Source of the DNA: Nostocales cyanobacterium Centralia_MAG_434
GTDB taxonomy: Bacteria > Cyanobacteriota > Cyanobacteriia > Cyanobacteriales > Nostocaceae
Assembly: GCA_021324415.1 (NCBI GenBank)
Contig: JAJPJF010000080.1
Coordinates: 1-64,000 of the forward strand
Direction: 5' to 3'
DNA length: 64,000 nt
Below, piece by piece: positions 36,181-45,437 of the stretch. Positions within the stretch are counted from its first letter, which is position 1. The number at the start of each line of letters is the position of its first letter. The position numbers and the translations under genes are program-made. The notes beneath the pieces are model-generated. The model had not been told where the DNA came from. It saw only the letters and a list, made by a program, of their open reading frames with translations, and searched no databases.

Positions 36181-37137
36181 ATGGAAAAACGCAAACTGGG
36201 ACGTTCTGCACTAGAGGTCACACCCGTGTGTTTTGGCGGCAACGTCTTTGGATGGACGATTGATGAAGCGACCTCATTTGAGATTCTAGACGCCTTTGTG
36301 GCGGCTGGAGGCAACTTTATTGATACAGCCGATGTATATTCTAAATGGGTTCCAGGTAATCAGGGTGGAGAATCTGAAACGATCCTGGGAAAATGGCTGA
36401 AGCAACGCGGTAACCGTGACCAAGTGGTGATTGCAACCAAAGTAGGTAATGATATGGGTCCGAGGGGTAAAGGGCTATCTCGAAAGCATATCCTGCAAGC
36501 TATTGAAGATTCACTACAAAGATTACAAACAGATTACATTGATCTCTATCAATCACATATTGATGATGAAAGTGCTCCTCTTGAAGAAACCCTCGAAACC
36601 TATGGGGAGCTGATCCGTCAGGGAAAGGTACGTGCAATTGGTGCCTCTAACTATAGTGCAGCTCGTCTCAAGCAGGCCCTCCAAATTAGCCAGCAGTATG
36701 GGTATCCACGCTATGAGAGCCTTCAGCCTCTCTACAATTTGTATGACCGAGCCGACTATGAAAAGGAGCTAGAACCTCTTACTCAAGAACAAGAAATTGG
36801 TGTCATTAGCTATTTTTCTCTTGCCAGTGGTTTCCTCTCTGGAAAATATCGCTCAGAAAAAGATCTCGCCAATAGCTCCCGTGCTGGTTATGTGAAGAAA
36901 TATTTAAACGTTCGTGGCTTTCAGATTCTGGAGGCAATTGATAAGGTAGCAAAAATTTATCATACGACTCCGACCCAAGTCTCTCTGGCATGGCTGATTG
37001 CACGTAAGAGTGTTACTGCTCCCATTGTCAGTGCAACTAAGATTGAGCAACTGAATGAAATTGTTAAAGCGATCGCTCTAAAACTCGACCCTGCCTCTAT
37101 TGAGATCCTAGACCGTGCCAGTGCCTGGGATACTTGA
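36181..37137 (+). CDS. aldo/keto reductase
   Basis: A 318-residue TIM-barrel reductase with AKR motifs: GGNVFGWTIDEATSFEILDAF, NFIDTADVYS (Asp and Tyr of the catalytic tetrad), VIATKVG (Lys), YIDLYQSHIDDES (His), GASNYSA, and the NADPH-binding end APIVSATKIEQLNE. Family members reduce aldehydes and ketones with NADPH. It lies 21 bp after the molybdoenzyme gene with no terminator between, so one transcript is likely and the reductase may clear a product of, or a stress shared with, that enzyme. Confidence 0.92.
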   Translation: MEKRKLGRSALEVTPVCFGGNVFGWTIDEATSFEILDAFVAAGGNFIDTADVYSKWVPGNQGGESETILGKWLKQRGNRDQVVIATKVGNDMGPRGKGLSRKHILQAIEDSLQRLQTDYIDLYQSHIDDESAPLEETLETYGELIRQGKVRAIGASNYSAARLKQALQISQQYGYPRYESLQPLYNLYDRADYEKELEPLTQEQEIGVISYFSLASGFLSGKYRSEKDLANSSRAGYVKKYLNVRGFQILEAIDKVAKIYHTTPTQVSLAWLIARKSVTAPIVSATKIEQLNEIVKAIALKLDPASIEILDRASAWDT

Positions 37138-37192
37138 CAAAAGCAGGCTACTATAGTAAGTAACTTCGTAAATGAGGCAAAACTTTGAGACT

Positions 37193-37224
37193 ACAAAAAA
37201 ACGTGACGCTGAGGACGTCACGTT
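37193..37224 (-). terminator. intrinsic terminator of the BON lipoprotein gene
   Basis: AACGTGACG (37200-37208) pairs with CGTCACGTT (37216-37224). On the minus strand the stem is followed by a T-run (37194-37200), so it ends the leftward BON gene; on the plus strand it may slow the AKR transcript too. Confidence 0.8.
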
Positions 37225-37380
37225 ACTTTAACACAACTATGAATACACACACATAAAGGTCTTTGTACCACATATTTTACTGTTTAAGTAACACGATAAC
37301 CTTCGTGGTAGTACTGAATATTTTATTGGTACTCTCACAGCTTTTGCATCGATATCAGCTGTAGGTGTAGTAGCGTGATA

Positions 37381-37848
37381 TTAGCTTTTGGTAGCCTTAG
37401 GTGTAACAGCCTCAACCTTATTGACTACGCCTTTGACACCTTTAATCTGTTTTGCTAGGTCAATCTTTCTGAGATCTCTCTGGTGAGGAATAGTTCCTGA
37501 TACAGTGACTACCCCATTTTTAGCATCAACAACTAGCTGACTTCCAGGTATGTTCGCTTCTAGCTTGTCTCGAACTTCTGTAGCTAGAGCCGCATCAGTT
37601 CTATCTGTCTGACCTTTGTTAAAGGTATTATTACGTTCTTCATGAGCTCGGATATCAGCATTGAGCTGATTTCTGCGTGTTTGACTTTGCGCATCTTGTT
37701 TGCTTTCCTGAACTGTCTTTGCATCGGGAACCTTGGGACTTTCTTGAGTTGTATCAGGAGCATTAGTACTAGTCTTAGCATTGTTTTCACAAGACATAGT
37801 ACCTACAAGTAAAAGACTACTCAGGAGCAATAAAGTTATTTTTTTCAT
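37381..37848 (-). CDS. BON-domain lipoprotein
   Basis: A 155-residue protein. The N-terminus has a signal with lipobox-like cleavage (LLLVGTMSC, Cys20), then a low-complexity linker rich in Thr, Gln, Lys and Asn, and a C-terminal BON domain (about 83-150): TDAALATEVRDKLEAN, LVVDAKNGVVTVSGTIPHQRDL, IKGVKGVVNKVEAV. BON domains bind phospholipid or other membranes in periplasmic and osmotic-stress proteins such as OsmY. It is monocistronic, with a strong terminator downstream. Confidence 0.88.
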   Translation of the reverse strand: MKKITLLLLSSLLLVGTMSCENNAKTSTNAPDTTQESPKVPDAKTVQESKQDAQSQTRRNQLNADIRAHEERNNTFNKGQTDRTDAALATEVRDKLEANIPGSQLVVDAKNGVVTVSGTIPHQRDLRKIDLAKQIKGVKGVVNKVEAVTPKATKS

Positions 37849-38408
37849 TTTTACTGACTCGATTATTTACTAGATAAATGAAACAGGTAAACTTACAACC
37901 CCAAGAAAAAAGGGAGTAAAAATAATAGAAACAGTTACTGACTCAACACAATCTGTCTGCTCTCAAAGTTTTACAATGTGTTATTCTTTGAGATATGTCT
38001 GTTAAGGTTAGATTCTTGAATTGTCTCTATCTATAAGAATTATTAGCGTTTTTATCTTAAAAAATACATCTAGCTAATGAATGATTTATTATTTTAGAGC
38101 CTTGATTTCAATAATCCGAAATGTTGATCTTAAATCATAGCCAATCTATCTAGCGATTGATTATCCAGAAAATATAACAATCAGCACGAAAAATTGCCTA
38201 TCGTGAATGCAATTTGGTATCATACTTACTACTCTATTAAATAATGTGACATATCTTGTAGAGAAGATCTCTATACTTTTAAGAGAGTAGACATTTGTAC
38301 CTATTATTCTTTGAGTTAGTATTATTCCTTAAGCAAGAGTAATGATATTAAGCAAATGTATGCAGACTTAGTTAAGTAGCCATAATCTCTTCACTTAAAA
38401 ATTGGAAT
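37849..38408. other. 560-bp gap upstream of IS607 recombinase
   Basis: AT-rich text with no ORF and no hairpin that I would call. It must hold the BON promoter at left and probably the left end of the IS607-type element, whose boundary I could not find by eye. Confidence 0.4.
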
Positions 38409-39026
38409 ATGAAAGTAGGAATTGGTCAAGCTGCTGCTGAGTTAGGAGTCTCCCGTGACACCTTGCGCCGATGGGAAGCAGCTGGAAAGATTACAGTTGA
38501 GCGCACTCCCTCAGGACATCGTCGCTATGACTTGGTTCAACTACGAGGTCTTGTTCCTTCCAGGTCAGCCTCGGATCGCATAACATTGGCTTATGCGCGT
38601 GTTTCTAATCAAAAGCACAAAAAAGACCTTAAGCAACAAATCAATATTCTTGCATCTTTTTGTATTGCCAATAATTGGAAGTTTGAGATCATTCAAGACA
38701 TTGGTTCAGGAATGAACTACCGCAAAAGTGGTTTACGACAACTTATTCAGCGCATTTGCCAAGGAGATGTTGGTCGGCTAGTACTTACTCACCGCGATCG
38801 GCTCTTGCGGTTTGGTATCGAGATCATCTTCTCTTTATGCGAACACTTTGGCACAGAGGTCGTTATTCTCAATGCTAGCTCCTTAGCAGAGTTTGAGGAA
38901 GAGATTGCTGAAGACGTGATGGAGATTGTGACTATCTTTTCCGCACGTCTCTATGGCAGTCGCAATGAAAAAAACCGCGATATTATTAAGAAATTAAAAG
39001 AAATTGCTCAAGAACTGGAATCATAG
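38409..39026 (+). CDS. tnpA: IS607-type serine recombinase (TnpA)
   Basis: A 205-residue protein with an N-terminal MerR-like helix-turn-helix (IGQAAAELGVSRDTLRRW, then GHRRYDL) and a catalytic serine-recombinase domain (AYARVSNQKHKKDL with S66; GSGMNYRKSGLRQLI; VLTHRDRLLRFG; ending ARLYGSRNEKN). That order is the IS607 TnpA signature. IS607 elements normally also carry TnpB; none follows within the window, so this is either a minimal element or a solitary copy. It is not related to the IscB element, which uses another transposition type. Confidence 0.93.
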   Translation: MKVGIGQAAAELGVSRDTLRRWEAAGKITVERTPSGHRRYDLVQLRGLVPSRSASDRITLAYARVSNQKHKKDLKQQINILASFCIANNWKFEIIQDIGSGMNYRKSGLRQLIQRICQGDVGRLVLTHRDRLLRFGIEIIFSLCEHFGTEVVILNASSLAEFEEEIAEDVMEIVTIFSARLYGSRNEKNRDIIKKLKEIAQELES

Positions 39027-39164
39027 CCTTACTGCATAGTTTTGCCTAAGATTTACCTCTCTAATGGACTATTATGCAATTTATTTCAAGGGACAGAGGT
39101 TTTTCAGTACTTTTCATTGATAAATTAAAGGCGTCAACTCAAAACCTTGTGGAGACTTTGAATT

Positions 39165-39434
39165 ATGAATATAATTGCTTGGATTGTTCTAGGTTTGATT
39201 GCAGGAGCTATAGCTAAAGCTGTTGACCCAGCTGCTAGAGGGAGTGGAATTTTAGGAACAATATTGCTGGGTATTATTGGTGCATTTGTTGGTGGTACAC
39301 TTGCAACTTTACTCACTACGGGTAGACTTGTACTTACAGCTGCAAGCCTGAGTATTCCTGGCATTATCGTTGCTATTTTGGGTGCAATTATTGCTGTTTT
39401 CATTTGGCACAGAATTGTAGGACCAGCAATTTGA
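39165..39434 (+). CDS. GlsB/YeaQ/YmgE-family membrane protein
   Basis: An 89-residue hydrophobic protein with three helices: MNIIAWIVLGLIAGAIAKAVDPAARGSGILGTILLGIIGAFVGGTLATLL, then IIVAILGAIIAVFIWHRIVG. This is the transglycosylase-associated (GlsB/YeaQ/YmgE) family, linked to stress in other bacteria, with no enzyme activity known. It is a single gene. The reverse strand frame of the same DNA is an artefact of low complexity. Confidence 0.9.
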   Translation: MNIIAWIVLGLIAGAIAKAVDPAARGSGILGTILLGIIGAFVGGTLATLLTTGRLVLTAASLSIPGIIVAILGAIIAVFIWHRIVGPAI

Positions 39435-39693
39435 CAAATTTAGTTCCCGATTTTTTACTGCTGGTGCGACTGCCCTATACCGTAAGGCAAAATTAACATC
39501 GAGATGGCTACCTCGCATTTAAGATATGATGTGTGAGCGCAAATAACTAACTAAATGTTTTTATCATTCAGTAGGAAAACAATTGGCCTAGAGTAGCCAT
39601 CAAAGTCTTTACCTTTGGTGTAGGGAAGTCGCTTTCACATGTGCCGGTTTTATCCAGCTGTTTGCAAGAGAAAAAATTTACTAACTCTAAAGA

Positions 39694-39909
39694 ATGAAAA
39701 AGCCAATAACTGAAAAAGCTTTTGGTAATTGGCGAGTGAGTGTTTATCCGCATCCTATCATCAAAGACAAATTTTCATACACATTAGCACTTACCGAGCA
39801 ATTACGAACAAATCCTGACCCCATCACTCCTACACATCCTTGTCTGTTTGGGTGCTTCGATAGTTTGCAAGAGGCATTAGAAGCAGGAGTTGAGGAAATC
39901 AAAAACTAA
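39694..39909 (+). CDS. small conserved-looking protein, 71 aa
   Basis: The 71-residue product starts MKKPITEKAFGNWRVSVYPHP and has FSYTLALTEQL, CLFGCFDSLQEALEAGVEEIKN. The clear amphipathic end, Trp and two cysteines look like a real globular protein, but I do not know the family. The ATG lies behind a weak AAAG. It is followed after about 95 bp by a good hairpin, which supports a real transcript. Confidence 0.55.
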   Translation: MKKPITEKAFGNWRVSVYPHPIIKDKFSYTLALTEQLRTNPDPITPTHPCLFGCFDSLQEALEAGVEEIKN

Positions 39910-40004
39910 AACTGTTCACTAACTTTTGTATCTCCTTTTTTCTAGCTTATATTCCACTGTATTATGGAGTAACAAATTAACTACATAACGATTAAAATCA
40001 AATT

Positions 40005-40037
40005 ATGGTGAGCTATGGCTAAGCTACAGCTCACCAT
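40005..40037 (+). terminator. hairpin downstream of the 71-aa gene
   Basis: ATGGTGAGCT (40005-40014) pairs with AGCTCACCAT (40028-40037) and is followed by TTTAAATTTTT. It fits an intrinsic terminator for the plus-strand gene at 39694. Confidence 0.65.
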
Positions 40038-40251
40038 TTAAATTTTTAAGTAAAGCCACTTAGCAGTGGTGTAATACAAGAGTGTAGAAAAATTACAAAT
40101 CACGTGATGTAGTGCGTTCGCGAAGCGTGTGCTTTGCACTCACATCCTGCTCGCTGAATATATCACGCGAGTGAGACACTCACACTACTTATTCCATTTA
40201 GGGGATGCTTTCAATTGCTACAATTCAAAATCCTGAACCCAAAATTTTCAT
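40038..40251. other. remainder of a 342-bp gap (39910-40251), with GCGTTCGCGAAGCG repeat
   Basis: After the terminator the text holds gtgcgttcgcgaagcgtgtg and tcacgcgagtgagacactcac. GCTTCGCGAACGC-like palindromes of this kind are frequent intergenic repeats in cyanobacteria. No gene seen. Confidence 0.5.
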
Positions 40252-40680
40252 TCAATCCACGATGACAACATTCAAGCCAAGAGGAACTGTGAAAACATAA
40301 TAGATTACGCCTATGCCTAAGAGTAAGACAGTCAAGCTAGAGAGGATCACCAAACGGTCGGCTGGTTCATAAGTGTCTTCCTCTATATCACGCCGAACAA
40401 CACGGTAGTGCTGAGTAGAATACAGCACGGTCAGAAGACCTACAATTGCAAAGGCTAAACCTAACTTCCAACCAGTACCTGGAGACTGAGGCGCAAGAGG
40501 GGGACGAAGGATACGAAGACGGACAATGAGAACGCCAAACCCCATCAACGCAATTCCACTTCTCATCCAAGCTAGATAGGTACGCTCATTAGCTAGATGT
40601 TCTCGTACCTTATCTGCACTGCGTTTCTGCGTCTTTGAATTTTCTTGTAACTTCTCTATTGTATTTGTATCTGTCTTCAT
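40252..40680 (-). CDS. YidH/DUF202-family membrane protein
   Basis: A 142-residue membrane protein of the DUF202 type: ADKVREHLANERTYLAWMRSGIALMGFGVLIVRL is the family hallmark (charged start, WMRSGIA), with two further hydrophobic helices (LGLAFAIVGLLTVLYS and ILSSLTVLLLGIGVIYYVF). Members are small inner-membrane proteins of unknown role, found with transporters or stress genes. Single gene with no tight neighbours. Confidence 0.88.
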   Translation of the reverse strand: MKTDTNTIEKLQENSKTQKRSADKVREHLANERTYLAWMRSGIALMGFGVLIVRLRILRPPLAPQSPGTGWKLGLAFAIVGLLTVLYSTQHYRVVRRDIEEDTYEPADRLVILSSLTVLLLGIGVIYYVFTVPLGLNVVIVD

Positions 40681-41023
40681 AAATTTAAATAGTAGCTAGT
40701 CTTACAGCATTCTCAAGAGCCCGTTTGTTAAGCTTGATAAAATCTACTCATTTATGGCATGAGCCACAAAGCCGCTAAGAATTAAACAGGTTCCTCTATA
40801 AATAGAGAAACTCTGAAGGTTAAGTTGGTATAAATCTTTTATCTAATTATATAACACTTGATATTTTTTTATATTTTATCAGAAAAATTTAGGGAAATTT
40901 ATGAATAAAGGTATATTACTTTGATATGAGTTGTCAATATTAAAAAGTATTTTAAATCACAATTCGTGTAGAGACGTTGCATTGCAACATCTCTACGTTG
41001 TTTGTACCAGACTGATGCTTAGC
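40681..41023. other. 343-bp gap with a GTAGAGACGT hairpin
   Basis: The only structured item is the stem at 40968-40996 (GTAGAGACGTTGC / GCAACATCTCTAC, one mismatch, loop ATT), a copy of repeat family B, 28 bases past the stop of the next leftward gene and so a likely terminator for it. The rest is AT-rich and holds the DUF202 promoter. Confidence 0.6.
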
Positions 41024-41659
41024 TTAATCATCAATTGGTGCGTTTGTCGTTCCTTGATCTAAGAGTGCCTGTAACGTATCAGGAATAAACCAATTGGTTT
41101 CGTCACCAGCTTGAAAAACTTTAGCAGGCGGAACATTAAATTCAATTTGAGATGTTTCTGGATTGGTTGTAGCAACTAGCCGAGTGCCATCAACAATTTT
41201 GTAGGCTAAAGCACCTCTTGGTTCTTGTCCCTCAGCAGGCTCAAGAGGATCTATCCCTGCGACCTTTACGTCGGTTGGTAGATAAACGCCGTCACAATCC
41301 CAATCATTGTCAGTTTCTTGACCACTGGGTAGAAAATATAGGGAATTGTCAAAGGTGGATTTAGATTTTTTGCTTTTCCGACCGTAGACCACTAAGGTTT
41401 TGTCGGTTTCATTACGACACTGACCTCCCTTTTTTCCTGTTTCTAAAATGTATTTTTGGAACCGCAAATCAGCAATCTTTTGCACATTCTCTGGTGTAAT
41501 GCCTTCTTCTTGCTGTTGCTTCAAGACACTATCTAGGGTTTGAGTCACCTCAATATAGTCAGGATTTTCTGTCAGTTTCTTACCTGCCAAAGAGGGTTGA
41601 GCAAAACCTAAATTCACAAGAAAAAACAAGACGATAAGAACGATTTTAAAAAGCTTCAT
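41024..41659 (-). CDS. secreted protein of unknown function, 211 aa
   Basis: The N-terminus is a clear Sec signal peptide (MKLFKIVLIVLFFLVNLGFAQPSLAG), so the protein is exported. The mature part starts with a helical stretch (VTQTLDSVLKQQQEEG), then CRNETDKTLVVYGRKSKKS and NDWDCDGVYLPTDVKV, with two cysteines, then FNVPPAKVF. I do not recognise the family. It is monocistronic with a repeat hairpin just downstream. Confidence 0.7.
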   Translation of the reverse strand: MKLFKIVLIVLFFLVNLGFAQPSLAGKKLTENPDYIEVTQTLDSVLKQQQEEGITPENVQKIADLRFQKYILETGKKGGQCRNETDKTLVVYGRKSKKSKSTFDNSLYFLPSGQETDNDWDCDGVYLPTDVKVAGIDPLEPAEGQEPRGALAYKIVDGTRLVATTNPETSQIEFNVPPAKVFQAGDETNWFIPDTLQALLDQGTTNAPIDD

Positions 41660-41777
41660 GAGTTTTCTCCTCTTCTAGCAACGACAAGTATTTTTTACTA
41701 AAACTCTTTGACTTTGTTGGCCATTGTTAAAATTGTAACCACTGCAACAATTGATTTAAGAACACTGGGCCTAAATC

Positions 41778-42488
41778 TCAATTTTTCCCTACTTCCGGCA
41801 TACGCCAAATGTTTTTACTCTGAGTCAATAGGTAACAACCGCTGATTACTATAGTGAGTACTGCTAAACCAGGGTTTTCTAAAGTGTGACTTTTCGAGAG
41901 AATCAACACACCCAGCCCAATCAAGACAAATGGAACGAAGTGATTACCATAGCGGGCGAAAATACTGGCGATCACAGGAGTGCGGGTTAACAGGTAAGCG
42001 GCATAGCACCAAACTCCCACCATTGAGAAGAAGACACTTAAAACAACTAGAAGGCTCTCCCAACTACTACTAGCAAACAATGGTGTATAGATAGCGATAT
42101 TGTCTCCGCCATTAGCAATTGTTACCGCTGCCACACTGTAGGTTTGGGGAGACAAAAAGCTGCTAAACCAAGAGTTAACAGATTGTTCGGTTTCAGTTTC
42201 TGTTTCAGTCTCATCATTCTGGCTCAGCCAACGATTGATCCCAATCATCATAGGCGCGATACCGAGCAATCCAATCCAAGGCTGCGGCAAGAAGAGGCTG
42301 CCGCAGAAACCAATTAAACTAGCAGAAACCAAAGTACCGAAACCAAGGTATTGACCTAATACGATGTGGCGACGACGGAATATTGTATTCACTTGGGAGA
42401 ACAACAGCGACAAAATCACTATGTCGTCAAGATTGGTTGCAGCGAAGGCTGTTAACCCAGTAGGAATCGAAGTCAATAATCCGCTCAT
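41778..42488 (-). CDS. CadD-family transporter (copy 1)
   Basis: A 236-residue membrane protein of the cadmium-resistance (CadD) type: LTAFAATNLDDIVILSLLFSQV with the DD pair in helix 1, IVLGQYLGFGTLV, then FLSPQTYSVAAVTIANGGDNI and HFVPFVLIGLGVLIL. The D-D and N-G-D pairs are the family metal/ion motifs. A loop contains a Glu-Thr repeat (ETETETETE) coded by 6-bp units. It is a paralogue of the protein at 45434-46114. Its cargo is unknown; the neighbouring APC permease starts 63 bp upstream on the same strand, so the two may form an operon. Confidence 0.85.
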   Translation of the reverse strand: MSGLLTSIPTGLTAFAATNLDDIVILSLLFSQVNTIFRRRHIVLGQYLGFGTLVSASLIGFCGSLFLPQPWIGLLGIAPMMIGINRWLSQNDETETETETEQSVNSWFSSFLSPQTYSVAAVTIANGGDNIAIYTPLFASSSWESLLVVLSVFFSMVGVWCYAAYLLTRTPVIASIFARYGNHFVPFVLIGLGVLILSKSHTLENPGLAVLTIVISGCYLLTQSKNIWRMPEVGKN

Positions 42489-42551
42489 TTATCCTTGTCC
42501 TTTGTTTCTCGTACTTGTCTTTGGATTTGTCTTTTAGTGATTAGGAAGTGA

Positions 42552-44018
42552 CTATTGGGGTGGAGTGGTAAATCCTTCATGAATCTCATCAATACCCCGT
42601 TGCATTGAGCGCACAATTCCAGGAGAACGGCGTCTTTGCTTGAAAAACCATCCGCAGGTAACGACTAAGTACACTAAGAACAGGTAGGGGAATGTATTGT
42701 AAGGAGCTTCTGGCACTGGAAAAAGAGTACTACCGGGAACGCCCACACTTCCCAACACTGGAATCATCATGAATGCAATTCCCAGTAAAGAAAACACCAT
42801 ATCTAAAGGGCGAAGTTTTCTGATTTTGTACAGGTAAAATGGAGCAGCAATAGAAATAAGGATGTATACCGTTACAAATCCGAAGCTAGAGATGGCTCCC
42901 AAATAACCCATGCTGTCAAACAATTTGATGTGACAGAACGACATTACTGCTGGGATCACAAATGTAATCAGCGAACACATAGTCACTGCAATGTGGGGAG
43001 TTTTGTTGGATGAGTGTGCTGAACCAAGCTTAGAGTGAAACAGACCGTGACGTGCCATCATGAAGAACACGCGTGCAGCTGGATTAATACAACCAAGCAC
43101 ACAACCAAAGAAACTAAATAGTGCACCAAAAGCGACTAACTCCCCTAAAAACCCCAATCCCATCTGTTGTGAGAGAAAACCTAGTGGCTCTTCAGATTTG
43201 GTGATTGATACGCCGGTACCACTGAAACCCAACACTTCAATATAAGTTGTAGCAACGAAGAATATTCCAGCCATGATTGCGCTTCCCATCACAGCTCTTG
43301 GAATGTTGCGTAATGGGCGTTTTGCTTCATCTCCCAAAGTTGTCGCACTTTCAAAGCCAGAGAAACCAAACATCACTAGCACCAATCCCATCGCTACCTT
43401 ACCTGGAGTCACACCTTGCAGGGTGAGTTGGGGCATATCGAAGGCAAAACCCTTATGTGCCCAGATAAGGAGACACAAGATTGAGATCAGAGCAATTGAT
43501 GCTCCCTCTAGCCACAACATTGCCATTGCTGAGAGCTGGATATCTTTATATGCTGCATACCAGGAAATCCCAGCACCTAAAGCTAACAGTGTAATACTTG
43601 ATGGGTGAATCCCTAAATGACCAATCAAGATGCCACTAAAGTTAGCAAAACCACACAAGACTGACATCCCTGTAAATAAATATGCCAGTACTAAACTCCA
43701 ACCACAAATCACACCTGCTGTTGGACCGAGACCTTTAACAATGTAAGAATAAAACGAACCAGGCGAGGCAGAACGGCTGGCAAATTGATTGATATTTACG
43801 CTAACAAACACTAACCCAACCAATCCAACCAAAAAGCTAAGCCAAGTGCCATTGCCTGAAAGAGCTACAATTAAACCAATGTTGGATGCAGGTATGGTTG
43901 TAGGTGCAATGACGGCAAATGATTGTGCTAGAACTTCTCCGAAAGAAAGGCAGTTAGTTTTTAAGCCATGTTTACTCTGTGTAGTCTGCGTTTGCGTAAG
44001 TTGAATTTCTGCGGTCAT
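42552..44018 (-). CDS. APC-family amino acid permease
   Basis: A 488-residue transporter with about twelve helices. It has the APC pattern in the first helix pair (SFAVIAPTTIPASNIGLIVAL), VNINQFASRSASPGSFYSYI, FGFSGFESATTLGDEAKRPLRNIPRAV and later MMARHGLFHSKLG. APC porters take up amino acids by proton or sodium symport. The frame starts with TTG at 44024; I prefer ATG at 44018. It is divergent from the LysR gene across a 495-bp gap, a classic arrangement for LysR control of the permease. Confidence 0.9.
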   Translation of the reverse strand: MTAEIQLTQTQTTQSKHGLKTNCLSFGEVLAQSFAVIAPTTIPASNIGLIVALSGNGTWLSFLVGLVGLVFVSVNINQFASRSASPGSFYSYIVKGLGPTAGVICGWSLVLAYLFTGMSVLCGFANFSGILIGHLGIHPSSITLLALGAGISWYAAYKDIQLSAMAMLWLEGASIALISILCLLIWAHKGFAFDMPQLTLQGVTPGKVAMGLVLVMFGFSGFESATTLGDEAKRPLRNIPRAVMGSAIMAGIFFVATTYIEVLGFSGTGVSITKSEEPLGFLSQQMGLGFLGELVAFGALFSFFGCVLGCINPAARVFFMMARHGLFHSKLGSAHSSNKTPHIAVTMCSLITFVIPAVMSFCHIKLFDSMGYLGAISSFGFVTVYILISIAAPFYLYKIRKLRPLDMVFSLLGIAFMMIPVLGSVGVPGSTLFPVPEAPYNTFPYLFLVYLVVTCGWFFKQRRRSPGIVRSMQRGIDEIHEGFTTPPQ

Positions 44019-44513
44019 TCGCAAATTTCCCCAGTATGTTAACGTTCAAGTTGGGTAGTTTTTCCCCGCATTGAACTGGTGAACTTTGCCTTCTGCAAGG
44101 ATCCTTTGACTCAGGCGTAATTTTTAATGTACGGTTACTTGTAAATAGGATCAAATACTCTTTTTTGTCAGTCTGATAGAATAAATTTATTGATACCCAA
44201 TGAAAAGTAATATAAATAACAATATTGTTTCTTAATTTATGTAGTATAAATAATGGTTCATTTGCGCTAAAAATCTTGATTTGATTCGTATTACAAGTCA
44301 ATTTATAGTCATAAAATATCTAGGTGATATTTATTACTTAAAATTACGTTACAGATTTACAAAACAACCCATCACTGATATGATTTGTTAGTATAGTTTT
44401 ACATTTTAGGAAATTTAACTGCTGTTTTTAGATAGGATTACCGTATAATAAGAATCTATAGAACAACAATGAATGAGCAAAAACAATAGCCCAAGAAGCT
44501 CTAAGCACCCAAA
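44019..44513. promoter_or_regulatory. divergent promoter region between permease and LysR gene
   Basis: AT-rich DNA between divergent genes, with no ORF of note. LysR regulators usually bind T-N11-A sites in such a region; I see several A/T-rich imperfect dyads (for example near 44385-44410) but none clear enough to assign. Confidence 0.45.
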
Positions 44514-45437
44514 ATGACGTTTGAGCAGTTGCGAATTTTTTTGGCAGTTTCCGAGTTTCTGCATTTCACTCGTGCCGCCGAAGCCCTTTACTTGACACAG
44601 CCAGCGGTAAGTGCTGCTATCCACACCTTAGAAGCAGAATACGACGTGAAACTGTTCCATAGGACTGGTCGTAATATCCAACTCACTGATGCTGGCAAGT
44701 TGCTACTAAAAGAAGCAAAGCAAATTCTTGACCAAGTTGCTTTGACCGAACGAGGCTTGCGGGAATTGAACAATATGCAACAGGGTGAGTTGAAGTTAGG
44801 CTCAAGTTTGACTATTGGTAACTACTGGCTACCTGATAAGATTAGTCAATTCAAGCGTCAATATCCCGGTATTGTTGTCAACTGTACACTAGGCAATGCA
44901 GAAGAAATTGCTGAAGGCACAGCAACCGGACTGTTTGATTTAGGGTTAGTCACAGGAGAAATCAAAGCATCTTTGAAGAGTTGTCTACAGCAAGAAGTTG
45001 TAGGAAGCGATCGCCTACAAATTGTTGTTGGCAAATCTCATCCTTGGTACAAACGTTCAGAGATCTCGCCCAAGGAACTGTTGACAACGACGTGGGTTAT
45101 GCGAGAGTTTGGTTCTGGAGCACAGCAGATATTTGAGCAAACATTACAAAGCTGGGGAATAGAACCTCAGCAATTAAATGTGATCCTTGTCTTAAGTAGT
45201 AGCGAGATGGTCAAGGCTGTTGTTGAAAGGGGTGTTGGTGCAGCGGCAATTCCTGAATTGATGGTACAAAAAGAACTGAAACTGTCTACACTGCATGCCA
45301 TCCCAGTTGTAGATAGAGATAAGAATTTTACTAAAAAATTGGAAATCGTTCAACCTGTTTGTAAGTTGAAGCGCCAGCAACGGTTTCAAACTCGTATTGC
45401 CAGTGCTTTTGAGGGGATATTAACTCAAGGATTTTAA
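44514..45437 (+). CDS. LysR-family transcriptional regulator
   Basis: A 307-residue LTTR: N-terminal winged HTH (MTFEQLRIFLAVSEFLHFTRAAEALYLTQPAVSAAIHTLEAEYDVKLFHR), linker helix and an effector domain with LGSSLTIGNYWLP and EVVGSDRLQIVVG. The text resembles CysB/CbbR-like LTTRs, but the effector cannot be deduced. Flanked by transporters on both sides (APC permease, two CadD, TauE), it is the obvious local regulator. Its stop overlaps the CadD copy 2 stop by four bases, convergently. Confidence 0.93.
   Translation: MTFEQLRIFLAVSEFLHFTRAAEALYLTQPAVSAAIHTLEAEYDVKLFHRTGRNIQLTDAGKLLLKEAKQILDQVALTERGLRELNNMQQGELKLGSSLTIGNYWLPDKISQFKRQYPGIVVNCTLGNAEEIAEGTATGLFDLGLVTGEIKASLKSCLQQEVVGSDRLQIVVGKSHPWYKRSEISPKELLTTTWVMREFGSGAQQIFEQTLQSWGIEPQQLNVILVLSSSEMVKAVVERGVGAAAIPELMVQKELKLSTLHAIPVVDRDKNFTKKLEIVQPVCKLKRQQRFQTRIASAFEGILTQGF

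Noticed and set aside
38409-39026. MerR-type regulator
   Set aside because: The N-terminal HTH is MerR-like, but the rest is a serine recombinase with ARVS, as in IS607 TnpA.
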